From Mycobacterium gastri (GTDB lineage: Bacteria; Actinomycetota; Actinomycetes; Mycobacteriales; Mycobacteriaceae): a stretch of DNA of 64,000 nucleotides. The notes below the pieces were generated by a model that had not been told where the DNA came from, ran no database searches, and saw nothing but the letters and a program-made list of their open reading frames with translations. The stretch covers positions 20,961 to 84,960 of the forward strand of contig NZ_LQOX01000143.1 of the NCBI RefSeq assembly GCF_002102175.1, in the 5' to 3' direction. The translations under genes and the position numbers were made by a program. The stretch's first letter is position 1. Each line of letters starts with the position of its first letter. This document shows positions 1-8,315 of this stretch, in pieces.

Positions 1-930
1 GTAGTTCCAGGTCTGCAGAAACTCTTGACCCGCTTGCACCCCGCGCTGGTACAGGGCCTCGCGTTGTTCGGCGGTGATATCGAAGTCGATCGGGCTGATG
101 GTCTTAGCGGGCACGAAGATAGTGCGCCGCACGGTACAAGGGTCGTCGATGTAGGCGTTGTCCTGATTGCTGACCAACGTCTCAATCGCGGCGATTCCCA
201 ACGACACTGGCCCATGAACCGGATGAGTCGGCGGAATGCCCGGACGCGACGACAGCCGGATCCCGAAGGTCGGCCACTCCGGTCCGCCATCGGATCGGTC
301 GAACAGCCCCACTGGAAAGTTCGACAGCAATGCTCCGTCAACCCACGTCGCGCCGGCGACCCGAACCGGCTCGAACACGAACGGAATCGCCGACGAGGCA
401 TGGACCGCGCGGGCCACCGAAAAGTCGTCAGGGTCAATGCCATAGGAGTCCAGATCCCATGGGATGCGAACCAACCGGTGCCGAGACAGGTCGCTGGCTG
501 TGACCACCAGCGACCAGGCAAATTGCTCGGGTTCATCGCCGGTACGCAAGTCAGCGAAAGTGCGCACGCCCAGGTCACCGAGCAAGCCGGTGAGCAGCTG
601 TTCCAGATAGGCTCCCCGATACACGCCATCCGACGTCAGCAGCGAGAGCACCCCGCCGATCAACGGCACGTGTCCGGCGAGACTGCGGTCGAGAAGCTTC
701 CGGTAGTCGATGCTGCGCATGATCTCGGAGAGCCGTGTCAGCGGTTCCCCCGCCACCTGCAGCGCCGCGACCAGCGACGCGACGATCGCACCGGCGCTGG
801 TCCCTGCGACACGGGGAAACCTGTAGCCGGCCGCGCCCAGCGCGTCCACCGCGCCGACCAACCCGATCCCCCGGACCCCGCCGCCTTCGCAGACCAGATC
901 GACACGGTGCGTGCTCACGGCCGTCACCAT
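1..930 (-). CDS. Patatin-like phospholipase, 3' end outside the window
   Basis: Reading the minus strand from the ATG at 930 gives 310 codons with no stop, so the gene runs off the left edge. The protein opens with the glycine-rich oxyanion-hole motif of patatins (EGGGVRGIG, residues 15-23). The nucleophile motif GTSAGA follows, with Ser45, and a DGA motif near residue 207 would supply the catalytic Asp. The family are serine-Asp dyad lipid acyl hydrolases. Gene order and length match M. tuberculosis Rv2037c (about 324 residues from memory), so only a short C-terminal piece should be missing. It reads in the same direction as the ABC importer behind it, 41 bp from the ATPase stop codon, and may be the last gene of that operon. 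The lipid substrate cannot be told from sequence. Confidence 0.85.
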   Translation of the reverse strand, partial: MVTAVSTHRVDLVCEGGGVRGIGLVGAVDALGAAGYRFPRVAGTSAGAIVASLVAALQVAGEPLTRLSEIMRSIDYRKLLDRSLAGHVPLIGGVLSLLTSDGVYRGAYLEQLLTGLLGDLGVRTFADLRTGDEPEQFAWSLVVTASDLSRHRLVRIPWDLDSYGIDPDDFSVARAVHASSAIPFVFEPVRVAGATWVDGALLSNFPVGLFDRSDGGPEWPTFGIRLSSRPGIPPTHPVHGPVSLGIAAIETLVSNQDNAYIDDPCTVRRTIFVPAKTISPIDFDITAEQREALYQRGVQAGQEFLQTWNY

Positions 931-971
931 AGTCGCATCGTGGGTGGTTATCGGTGTGCGGCACACCGGTG

Positions 972-2042
972 TCAGGCAATCCGACGGCCGTCGGCTCCGA
1001 AGAAGTGCAGTTGGCCGGGTTGAGGGCGCAGACGCACGCGGCTGCCACGCGCGGGCGGCTGGCGGCCGTCCGTTCGAGCGACGATCGCCTGACCGGCGAG
1101 CTGGCCTGCCCCGCTGATCCGGCCATACAGATAGGCGTCGGCGCCGAGCTCCTCCACCACGTAGACCTCAATTTCCACGCCGACGTTGCCCACTTCGAAA
1201 TGTTCGGGACGAATGCCGACAACAATCTCCGGTGCCGCGGTGGCTATCTCGCGCGGCACGTGCATATGCCAATCCCCAAGCTTCACTGCCGAATCGGCAG
1301 TCGGGAGGGTAAACAGGTTCATCGCCGGCGATCCGATGAATCCGGCGACGAACACGTTGTCCGGGTTGCGGTAAAGTTCCCGCGGCGCCGCGCACTGTTG
1401 CAGCACCCCGTCGCACAGCACCGCGACCCGGTCGCCCATCGTCATGGCCTCGACCTGATCGTGGGTGACGTAAACCGTGGTGGTGCCGAGTTGCCGTTGC
1501 AATGCGGCGATCTGATTGCGGGTTTGCACCCGCAGCTTGGCATCGAGATTGGACAGCGGCTCGTCCATCAGGAAAACCCGCGGACGGCGCACAATGGCAC
1601 GCCCCATTGCCACCCGCTGGCGTTGTCCGCCGGAGAGGTCCTTGGGCTTGCGGTCCAGGTATGGTTGCAAATCAAGCAATTTCGCGGCGGCCAGCACTCT
1701 TTCGCGGATCTCCGGCTTTGGCGTCTTGGCAACCTTCAACGCGAATCCCATGTTCTGCGCCACCGTCATGTGCGGGTAGAGGGCGTAGTTCTGGAAGACC
1801 ATGGCGACATCGCGATCCTTGGGATCGACGTTGGTGACGTCCCGGTCGCCGATCCGGATCTTGCCCGAATCCAATTTCTCCAATCCGGCCACCATCCGCA
1901 GCGACGTGGTCTTGCCGCATCCGGACGGTCCGACCAGCACGACGAACTCACCGTCGCCGACAACGAGGTCAAGGCGGTCCAGGGCGGGCCGGTCTGCGCC
2001 GGGGTACTGCCGGGTGGCCCCCTCGAAACTCACCGTGGCCAT
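972..2042 (-). CDS. Carbohydrate ABC importer ATPase (MalK/UgpC type)
   Basis: This 356-residue protein is the ATP-hydrolysing subunit of a carbohydrate importer. It shows Walker A (GPSGCGKTT, about residues 39-47), the ABC signature LSGGQRQRVAMGRA, Walker B ending in FLMDEPLSNLD and the switch histidine in VTHDQ. The C-terminal hundred residues form the OB-fold regulatory domain typical of MalK and UgpC. It follows the permease gene by only a few bases (2042 against 2047), so it belongs to the permease and binding-protein operon. Position and length match Rv2038c. The transported sugar is not known to me. Confidence 0.93.
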   Translation of the reverse strand: MATVSFEGATRQYPGADRPALDRLDLVVGDGEFVVLVGPSGCGKTTSLRMVAGLEKLDSGKIRIGDRDVTNVDPKDRDVAMVFQNYALYPHMTVAQNMGFALKVAKTPKPEIRERVLAAAKLLDLQPYLDRKPKDLSGGQRQRVAMGRAIVRRPRVFLMDEPLSNLDAKLRVQTRNQIAALQRQLGTTTVYVTHDQVEAMTMGDRVAVLCDGVLQQCAAPRELYRNPDNVFVAGFIGSPAMNLFTLPTADSAVKLGDWHMHVPREIATAAPEIVVGIRPEHFEVGNVGVEIEVYVVEELGADAYLYGRISGAGQLAGQAIVARTDGRQPPARGSRVRLRPQPGQLHFFGADGRRIA

Positions 2043-2046
2043 GCGG

Positions 2047-2889
2047 CTATCCGCCGAGTCCGGTCGCGGCGATACCGCGGATGAACGAGCGCTGCGCCGC
2101 CGCGTAGACGAGCACCAACGGCAAGAGTATGAGCATCGACGTCGCCATGAAAACCGGCCACCGTGCCACGTATTCGCCGCGCAACCGCACCAGACCGAGC
2201 GTCAGGGTGGCCAGGCTGTTGCGTTGGATCATCAGCAGCGGCCAGAGAAAATCGTTCCATACGTTCACCCAGGTGAGCACTGCCAGCACCATCACCGCCG
2301 GCCTGGCATGGGGCAACAGGATCCGCCAGTAGATCTGCCAGGGCGAGCAGCCGTCCAGAATCGCCGCTTCTTCGAGATCGGCTGGGAGAGTGCGGAAAAA
2401 CTGCCTCATGAGGTAGGTGCCGAAGGCGCTACCGAACAAACCCGGCACGATCATCGCCCATGGGGTGTCCACCCACCCCACGGTGCGCATCAGAATGAAC
2501 TGCGGGATTACGGTGACCGTCAGCGGCACCATGAGCGTGCCCAGGTACATGACGAACAAGGTGTCGCGGCCGCGAAAATGCAGTCGCGCAAAGGCATATC
2601 CGGCCAGCGAGCAGAAGAACACCTGGCCGGCGGTGACGCAGCCGGCATACAGCACGGTGTTGAAAAACATTCGCCAGAACGGCATCAGCGCGAACACTTC
2701 GCTGTAGTTGGACCACTGCGGGTGGTCAGGGACCAACTTCGGTTGGCTCACTTCGCCTTCCCTCTTCAACGAGCCCGACAGGGCCCAGATGATCGGGAAC
2801 AGGGCGCACCAGGCGATCGCGATCAGCGCGGTGTACAGGGCGACAGCGCGAACGATGTTGCGGTTGACCACTCGATCAGCCGAGCCCAC
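2047..2889 (-). CDS. Carbohydrate ABC importer permease (MalG/UgpE type)
   Basis: This is a 280-residue membrane protein with about six hydrophobic segments. The EAA loop that docks on the ATPase is visible as EEAAILDGCSPWQIYWRILLP, about residues 175-195. It is the second inner-membrane subunit of the importer and corresponds to Rv2039c. The start is a GTG at 2889, which lies 14 bp inside the preceding permease gene, suggesting translational coupling. Confidence 0.92.
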   Translation of the reverse strand: MGSADRVVNRNIVRAVALYTALIAIAWCALFPIIWALSGSLKREGEVSQPKLVPDHPQWSNYSEVFALMPFWRMFFNTVLYAGCVTAGQVFFCSLAGYAFARLHFRGRDTLFVMYLGTLMVPLTVTVIPQFILMRTVGWVDTPWAMIVPGLFGSAFGTYLMRQFFRTLPADLEEAAILDGCSPWQIYWRILLPHARPAVMVLAVLTWVNVWNDFLWPLLMIQRNSLATLTLGLVRLRGEYVARWPVFMATSMLILLPLVLVYAAAQRSFIRGIAATGLGG

Positions 2890-3826
2890 GGGAAACCTCC
2901 CACGAGCGGCGCCGCGTGAGGCGCAGCTGAAGTACGGTCAACACCAGCAAGACGGCGAACATCACCCAGGCCAGCGCCGAGGCGTAACCGAATTCCAGGA
3001 ATCCAAAGGCGTTTTGGAAGAGCATGATGCCTAAGACATAGGTTCCGGTTTCCGGTCCGCCGTTCGCGCCGGTGAGAACGTAGACCAGATCGAATGCCTG
3101 GAACGCGTGGATGATCGAGATGACAACGACGAATGACATGGCGCCGCGGATCAACGGCACCGTGATCGACACGAACTGGCGTATCTCGCCGGCGCCATCG
3201 ATTTTGGCTGCCTCGTAGACGGTTTCGGGAACCCCTTGCATCGCGGCCAGCAGCACGACGGTGGCAAACGGCACGCTTCGCCACACACTGACCAGGCACA
3301 ACGAGGCCATGGCCCACCTGGGTTCGATCAGCCATGGGATGGGACCGATCCCGACCCAGCCCAGCATGATGTTGAGTAACCCGTTGTTGGTATCGAAGAC
3401 GAACTGCCAGATCACTGCCATCACCACCGACGAAATAGCCAACGGTAAGAACGTGATCGTCCGAAAGACGCCGATGCCCTTGACTTTCCGGTTCAGCACG
3501 CCCGCGATGGCGAGGCTGATGAGGACGGTCGGCACGACCGTCCCGACAGTGAAGATCACCGTGTTGCGCACCGCGATGGGAAACAGCGGGTCAGCGGTGA
3601 ACAGGTTGCGGAAATTCCGCAGACCCACAAACGTTGGCCGGGCGAACAGGTCCCAGCTCTGAAAGCTCATGTACAGCGAGAACCCGAGCGGGAACACCAT
3701 GAACACCACGACAGCTGCCAGATTCGGTGCGACGAACAGTCGCCCGGCCCACGGCCGCCGGCGCCAGCGGCTCGGCCTCTTGTGGCGCGTCGGGGGTACC
3801 GGTTCGGGTGTGTCGATCGATGTCAC
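2876..3826 (-). CDS. Carbohydrate ABC importer permease (MalF/UgpA type)
   Basis: This is the first permease subunit, about 316 residues, with six predicted membrane segments starting at APNLAAVVVFMVFPLGF. An EAA-type loop is present (YEAAKIDGAGEIRQF). I chose the GTG at 3826 because its first four bases overlap the stop codon of the binding-protein gene (GTGA), the common arrangement for coupled genes here. The open frame continues 39 codons further upstream, but only inside that gene. It corresponds to Rv2040c. Confidence 0.9.
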   Translation of the reverse strand: MTSIDTPEPVPPTRHKRPSRWRRRPWAGRLFVAPNLAAVVVFMVFPLGFSLYMSFQSWDLFARPTFVGLRNFRNLFTADPLFPIAVRNTVIFTVGTVVPTVLISLAIAGVLNRKVKGIGVFRTITFLPLAISSVVMAVIWQFVFDTNNGLLNIMLGWVGIGPIPWLIEPRWAMASLCLVSVWRSVPFATVVLLAAMQGVPETVYEAAKIDGAGEIRQFVSITVPLIRGAMSFVVVISIIHAFQAFDLVYVLTGANGGPETGTYVLGIMLFQNAFGFLEFGYASALAWVMFAVLLVLTVLQLRLTRRRSWEVSRGLG

Positions 3827-5139
3827 GGACTGCGCAGCACCTCGTCGACGGCTCGCGACAGCCCGGTCAGCGATGTCGCCGGGCGCGATCCCCGTAGCAC
3901 CGGTCCGAAGGTGCGTTCCATCAGGGCGTAGACCTTCGGCCACGCCGGGGTGATGGGCAGGCCCTGGGAATGGCTCGGTCCTCCGGTGAGTACGGCGAGG
4001 TTGTCAACCCTACTGTGTGCTTTGGCGAATCCAGCGGAGTTGATCGCGGACCACACCACCGGCACGAAAAGGTTGGTTTCGCCGATCAACGCCTGACCGA
4101 TGGGTCCGGTTGCGAACTTGATGAACTCCCATGCCTGCTCTGGGCGCCGACTGCTCGCCGCGATGGCCAGTCCGGTGGCGCCGATATTGGAGCAGGGCGC
4201 GTGGCCCCGCGGGCCTAACGGCAGCGTGGTCACATTGAAATCCAAGCCGTCGGCGCGGTCGAAAGTCTGGTAGCGCCAGTGCCCGCCCAAGGCCATCGCC
4301 GCCTTGCCTCGCGAGAACAACTCCGGCGTGGCCGTCGACTGCAGCTCGGATGCGGTGGGCGCCACCTGGTGCTTGTTGGTCAGGTCGGCGTAGAACTGGA
4401 CGGCTTCGATGAAGGCGGCATTGTCGATGTTGAGGTGCGCCGGGTTCGTTCTCGGCGAAGACCACGGCACGCCGTTGTTCATGGCGAACAGCCCCGCGGA
4501 GATGGCTGGGACAAAGGTGTCGACGAACCCCCACTGCTTGACCCGTCCCGCGGCATCGTGCTGGGTGAGCGCGCGAGCCGCGTCGAGGAATTCGGCAAAA
4601 CTCCACGGCTGCTCCCAGCTCGTGGGTGGTGGCCGAATGCCGGCGTCGGCGAAAAGCCGCTTGTTGTAGTACAGGTAGTTTCCCGACCATTGCTCCGGAA
4701 GGGCGTATTGGCCGCCGTTATAGGTGAACGTCTCATACAGTGGCCCAATGCCATCCGACGACAGCTCGGCGGCAAAACTGGGATCCCGCGCCAGCATGGT
4801 GTTCAGGTCCAGGAACACACCCCGGTCAGCCAATCCGGCGTAGCTCAACTCCCACGCCATCAGCACATCGGGACACTTGCCGCCGGCGCAGAACGTCGAT
4901 ATTTGCTGCAGGGGGCCGGGTCCGGACAGCAAAGCCCGCACCTTGATGTCGGGGTGCCGGCGGCAAAACTCATCGACGATGCGCATCCGGGCGTCCGCTT
5001 CGTCGGGATTGGCGGCGAAGAAGAAAGTCAAGGCGTCGTCGTCGGAGGCGCAGCCGGCGGACCACGGTGCCAATGACGCCACGGTGAGTGCGCCGGCGCC
5101 CCGCAACAGGCTGCGCCGTAGGAACGGCTTGTCGAACAT
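3823..5139 (-). CDS. Carbohydrate-binding lipoprotein of the ABC importer
   Basis: This 438-residue extracytoplasmic solute-binding protein (family 1) captures the substrate for the importer. The N-terminus has an RR pair (FLRRSLLRGAGA), a hydrophobic stretch and the lipobox SAGC, so the mature protein should be a lipid-anchored envelope protein, possibly exported by Tat. The ATG at 5139 is preferred over an in-frame codon at 5193 because it starts exactly at the signal peptide and gives the length of Rv2041c. It heads the transcript binding protein, two permeases, ATPase. The 237 bp to the next gene hold the promoter region; I see no convincing operator there. Ligand unknown. Confidence 0.92.
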   Translation of the reverse strand: MFDKPFLRRSLLRGAGALTVASLAPWSAGCASDDDALTFFFAANPDEADARMRIVDEFCRRHPDIKVRALLSGPGPLQQISTFCAGGKCPDVLMAWELSYAGLADRGVFLDLNTMLARDPSFAAELSSDGIGPLYETFTYNGGQYALPEQWSGNYLYYNKRLFADAGIRPPPTSWEQPWSFAEFLDAARALTQHDAAGRVKQWGFVDTFVPAISAGLFAMNNGVPWSSPRTNPAHLNIDNAAFIEAVQFYADLTNKHQVAPTASELQSTATPELFSRGKAAMALGGHWRYQTFDRADGLDFNVTTLPLGPRGHAPCSNIGATGLAIAASSRRPEQAWEFIKFATGPIGQALIGETNLFVPVVWSAINSAGFAKAHSRVDNLAVLTGGPSHSQGLPITPAWPKVYALMERTFGPVLRGSRPATSLTGLSRAVDEVLRSP

Positions 5140-5376
5140 GCTGCTCCCGGATCTGGGCCTCGACTCCGGTGCCGACTGTATGCCATTTGGCACGTGATAC
5201 TTCGTGGTATTCCCGGGATGGCTAACTCGGCAACGCTAAGGCGGCATGCTCGGCATCGGGGGTGATGTCGATCGTCCGGATTCGGGTTGTGCACTTCGAA
5301 GTCGATCTGCAGGTACACCTGGCCTCGGCCGGCCGCGCGATCGCGATGCCGGGCGTATGTGCAGCCGCCGATCTCC

Positions 5377-6864
5377 TTACTGCGCAGGCCGTTTCGGAAG
5401 ACGCGCGACCACTGGAACGGCGATAAGGACCAGGGTGGCGGCTGCCACAGCGAAGGCGAGGTGGTAACCGGTCAGCGACAAGCCACCATCAGCAGTCACA
5501 GCCGTGGATTGGGCGATTCCGGCGAGGACAGTGGGGCCGATAGCGCTGCCGATCTGCAAAGCAGTGACGGTGATGGCAGACGCCATACCGTGCGCAGCAT
5601 CCGGCACATCCTGTAGACCGATGGCTATGACGGCCGGAAACGTCAGGCCTTGTCCGATACCGGTGATAATCAGGCCGGCGAGGATACCGCCGAGGTAGGG
5701 GCTGTGCGTCTCGGCGGTGCACCATAACAGGACACCGCCGGCGGTCAGTGGAATACCCAACGTCAGCAGCACACGGGGACCGCGGGTTTTCATCAACCGG
5801 CCAGCCAATAGGGCGGTGGCCGACACGGCAAGGCTGACCGGAAGAATCGCCAGCCCCGACGATGCGGCCGACATGCCGCGCACCTGTTGCAGGTAGAGCG
5901 GAAGCAAAAACAGTGAACCGGTGACACAAAAGAAGAACACGCACGCCGCCACGGCCGCGGTGCGCACCGAACCCAAGCGCAGCATCGCCGGGTCCAGCAG
6001 ACTAGCTTGCTCGCCGTCTGCGCGGCTGCGACGCCACCACAGGTATCCCGCGCTCGCGGCGATAACGAGCATTGCAGCAGCGAGCCCAGCGCCGTTATCG
6101 CGCGATGCCATGTCGGCGGCCAGGATGACCAGCGTGATCGCTGTGACCAGTGCGCCCGCCCCGACACGATCCACACGCTGTTGGCATTGACGTGCGGTGA
6201 CCGGAAGCCACCGCAGCGCAGCCGCAGCGGTGAGCATGGCCACCAGCACCTGCAGAGCAAAAACCCACCGCCACCCCAGCGCGGTGGTGATCAGACCGCC
6301 GACCACCAGACCGGCCGCGTAGCATCCGGCCTGCGCCGAAGAGAACACGCCCAGGGCGCGTGAACGCATCGGGTCGTCCGGATACACCGACGTCAGCAGG
6401 GCGGTGGCCGCCGGCATCGTGATCGCCGCGCCGATTCCCTGCAATATTCGCCCGACCAGGATCAGCCAGAACACCGGCGCGGTGAACGCGAGCACACCAC
6501 CGGCAGCGATCATCGCCAAACCCCAAACCAAAACCTGCCGGCGGCGCAGCCGATCGGCCATCGCACCCCCACATAGCAGCAAACCGGCAAATGCCAGTGC
6601 ATAGCCGCTGACCGCCCACGACAGGGTCTGCGCAGACGTGCCGAACTGCGCCCCCATCGACGGCAGAGCACTGTTGAGGATCGCCACCCCACCGGCGTCC
6701 AGCCCGGCCGCCGTGCTTAGCACTACCAGCGGCAAATACCGCCGCAGTCGGCTGCATCGGCTGCTAACCTCAGCGCGACCGACAACCCAGGATGTCGGCC
6801 CCAACGCGCTCGAGTCCAAAGACGACGAGACCGACGGCACTGGATGGCAGGTAGGGGTAGTCAC
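5377..6864 (-). CDS. MFS drug/proton antiporter, DHA2 (14-helix) family
   Basis: This 495-residue integral membrane protein has about 14 hydrophobic segments. The MFS loop motif is seen at ADRLRRRQVLVWG, and the antiporter motif C region around LGVFSSAQAGCYAAGLVVGGLI. Such proteins export drugs, dyes or metabolites in exchange for protons. The annotated start is a GTG at 6864; the first 40 residues are poorly conserved-looking and the true start could be further in. It is transcribed away from the XRE regulator at 7052, with 187 bp between, an arrangement usual for a locally regulated pump. It is not part of the M. tuberculosis gene order at this place, so it is probably accessory. Confidence 0.9.
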   Translation of the reverse strand: MTTPTCHPVPSVSSSLDSSALGPTSWVVGRAEVSSRCSRLRRYLPLVVLSTAAGLDAGGVAILNSALPSMGAQFGTSAQTLSWAVSGYALAFAGLLLCGGAMADRLRRRQVLVWGLAMIAAGGVLAFTAPVFWLILVGRILQGIGAAITMPAATALLTSVYPDDPMRSRALGVFSSAQAGCYAAGLVVGGLITTALGWRWVFALQVLVAMLTAAAALRWLPVTARQCQQRVDRVGAGALVTAITLVILAADMASRDNGAGLAAAMLVIAASAGYLWWRRSRADGEQASLLDPAMLRLGSVRTAAVAACVFFFCVTGSLFLLPLYLQQVRGMSAASSGLAILPVSLAVSATALLAGRLMKTRGPRVLLTLGIPLTAGGVLLWCTAETHSPYLGGILAGLIITGIGQGLTFPAVIAIGLQDVPDAAHGMASAITVTALQIGSAIGPTVLAGIAQSTAVTADGGLSLTGYHLAFAVAAATLVLIAVPVVARLPKRPAQ

Positions 6865-7007
6865 ACATAGCTCCTAGGTTCAATGGCGGGAAGCTGGCAC
6901 AAAACACCCGAGCACAACGGGTCCAAGCCGCATCTGCAGCCAGTCTGATCCCAGCTGCACACCACGACCAGACACCGCTTGGGGCGAGTACTGCTGAAGC
7001 TTGCTCT

Positions 7008-7024
7008 GCCAGGGCCACCCTGGC
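7008..7024. promoter_or_regulatory. Inverted repeat upstream of the XRE regulator, candidate operator
   Basis: A perfect inverted repeat with 7-base arms (GCCAGGG / CCCTGGC) and a 3-base spacer lies 28 bp before the regulator ATG, in the gap shared with the divergent MFS gene. Its placement fits an autoregulatory operator. The assignment is inference. Confidence 0.35.
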
Positions 7025-7051
7025 CACGAACGGCCGACAATAATCGAGGGC

Positions 7052-7927
7052 ATGTCAGCGACTGCACCAGTTTCCGACCTGGCCCACTTCCTACGCTCAC
7101 GCCGGGCCGGTCTGGCGCCCGAGGTTGTCGGGCTGCCCCGCACCGGCAGCCGGCGACTCTACGGGCTGCGCAGGGCCGAAGTCGCCGCACTGGCCGGCAT
7201 CAGCCCCGAGTACTACACCCGCCTGGAGCAAGGTCGCCAACGCCGCCCTTCCCCGGAAGTCCTCGACGCGCTGGCCACCGCGATGCGGCTCGATGAAGAC
7301 AGTCGCCGACATCTGCACCACCTTGCCGCCGGCGGCGCCCACCAAGCCAACGACCGGGCACCGGTCGACCCGCCGACGGTGCCAAAAGCCACCTTGCGCC
7401 TGCTTAGATCGCTTTCCGTTTGGCCCGCGCACGTAGTCACACCGATGCGCGACATCCTGGCCTGGAACGACGCCGCGGCCTGGCTTCACGTCGACTTCGC
7501 ATCCCTGCCGACCCGATATCGCAATTTCGCCTGGTTCGCGTTCTGCGATCCACGCGCCCCCGACCTGTTCGCCGATTGGCACGCGGTAGCACACAGCAAC
7601 GTCAATCGGCTACGCCACGCACTCGCAGCCGATCCGCACAACGAACGCGGCCGCCAGCTCGTGGCCGAACTAGCCTCACAAAGCAGCCAGTTCAAGGCGA
7701 TGTGGGACAAGCACGACGTACGAGGGCCCCACACCGGAAGCAAAACATTCCTTCACCCCCAAGCCGGCCCTCTTCAACTGGACTACACCGCCTACGTGAT
7801 CCCCGGCCGGCACGCACTCGAACTCGTCGTACTGACCACAGACGAGAATTCTCCGACGTACGCAGCACTCACCACCGCAGCCAGCCAGCGCCGAGATCGT
7901 GTTATCGCGCACCCGCAATGGGATTGA
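7052..7927 (+). CDS. XRE-family regulator with MmyB-like ligand domain
   Basis: This 291-residue protein has an N-terminal helix-turn-helix (RRAEVAALAGISPEYYTRLEQG, roughly residues 38-59) and a C-terminal part of the MmyB-like type. That part carries the usual features near WNDAAAWLHVDFASLP and the conserved stretch around LDYTAYVIPG. These proteins are repressors that often sense small hydrophobic ligands and control a neighbouring exporter or oxidoreductase. The ATG at 7052 is chosen because similarity to the family starts there; the frame is open from 7001. Its divergent partner is the MFS exporter, the likely target. Its last bases overlap the transposase remnant that follows. Confidence 0.88.
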   Translation: MSATAPVSDLAHFLRSRRAGLAPEVVGLPRTGSRRLYGLRRAEVAALAGISPEYYTRLEQGRQRRPSPEVLDALATAMRLDEDSRRHLHHLAAGGAHQANDRAPVDPPTVPKATLRLLRSLSVWPAHVVTPMRDILAWNDAAAWLHVDFASLPTRYRNFAWFAFCDPRAPDLFADWHAVAHSNVNRLRHALAADPHNERGRQLVAELASQSSQFKAMWDKHDVRGPHTGSKTFLHPQAGPLQLDYTAYVIPGRHALELVVLTTDENSPTYAALTTAASQRRDRVIAHPQWD

Positions 7928-8235
7928 CGACTGGTGAGGTCGCCGCGCACTTTGCCGACGTTTACGGGGCGACGGTGTCGACGGACACTATCTCGCGGAT
8001 CACCGACAAGTTATCGGTGAGATGGCCGAGTGGTGCAACCGGCCGTTGTAGTCGGTGTATCCGGCGGTCGTCGACGCCATCCGTGTGAAGATCCGCGACG
8101 GGCAGGTCACCAATCGAGCCATCGACCTTCCCCGTCGGGGACACCTGCGCCGGGGAACGCGACATTCTCGGGTTTTGGGCCGTCGATGGGGCTGAAGGTG
8201 CGAAGTTCTGGCTGGCGGTGCTGACTGGCGTGCCC
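7918..8235 (+). pseudogene. IS256-family transposase remnant, frameshifted
   Basis: Three stretches in different frames read as parts of one IS256-type transposase. They are TGEVAAHFADVYGATVST with ISRITDK from 7918; then, one base on, IGEMAEWCNRPL followed by a stop and VYPAVVDAIRVKIRDGQVTNR; then GERDILGFWA and EGAKFWLAVLT up to about 8232. This is the middle of the transposase before and around the first catalytic aspartates. Both ends of the gene are absent, and at least two frameshifts and a stop are present, so it cannot be active. It marks an old insertion at the border of the accessory block. Confidence 0.75.
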
Positions 8236-8239
8236 TCAA

Positions 8240-8279
8240 CTTTCCGGACTGCGAACCAAATAAGATCCGATCCGGAAAG
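8240..8279. repeat. 9-base inverted repeat with 22-base loop
   Basis: CTTTCCGGA at 8240-8248 is repeated in reverse at 8271-8279. It sits between the transposase remnant and the 3' end of the diiron gene. It could be a terminator hairpin for the diiron operon or part of the decayed insertion element; there is no run of T. Confidence 0.35.
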
Positions 8280-8315
8280 GATGGGCTGAACATTGCGGCG
8301 CAACCGACGGCTGGA

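Noticed and set aside
954..2919. Long plus-strand frames opposite the ABC importer genes
   Set aside because: They are shadows of strongly conserved minus-strand genes; no family motif or ribosome site was seen.
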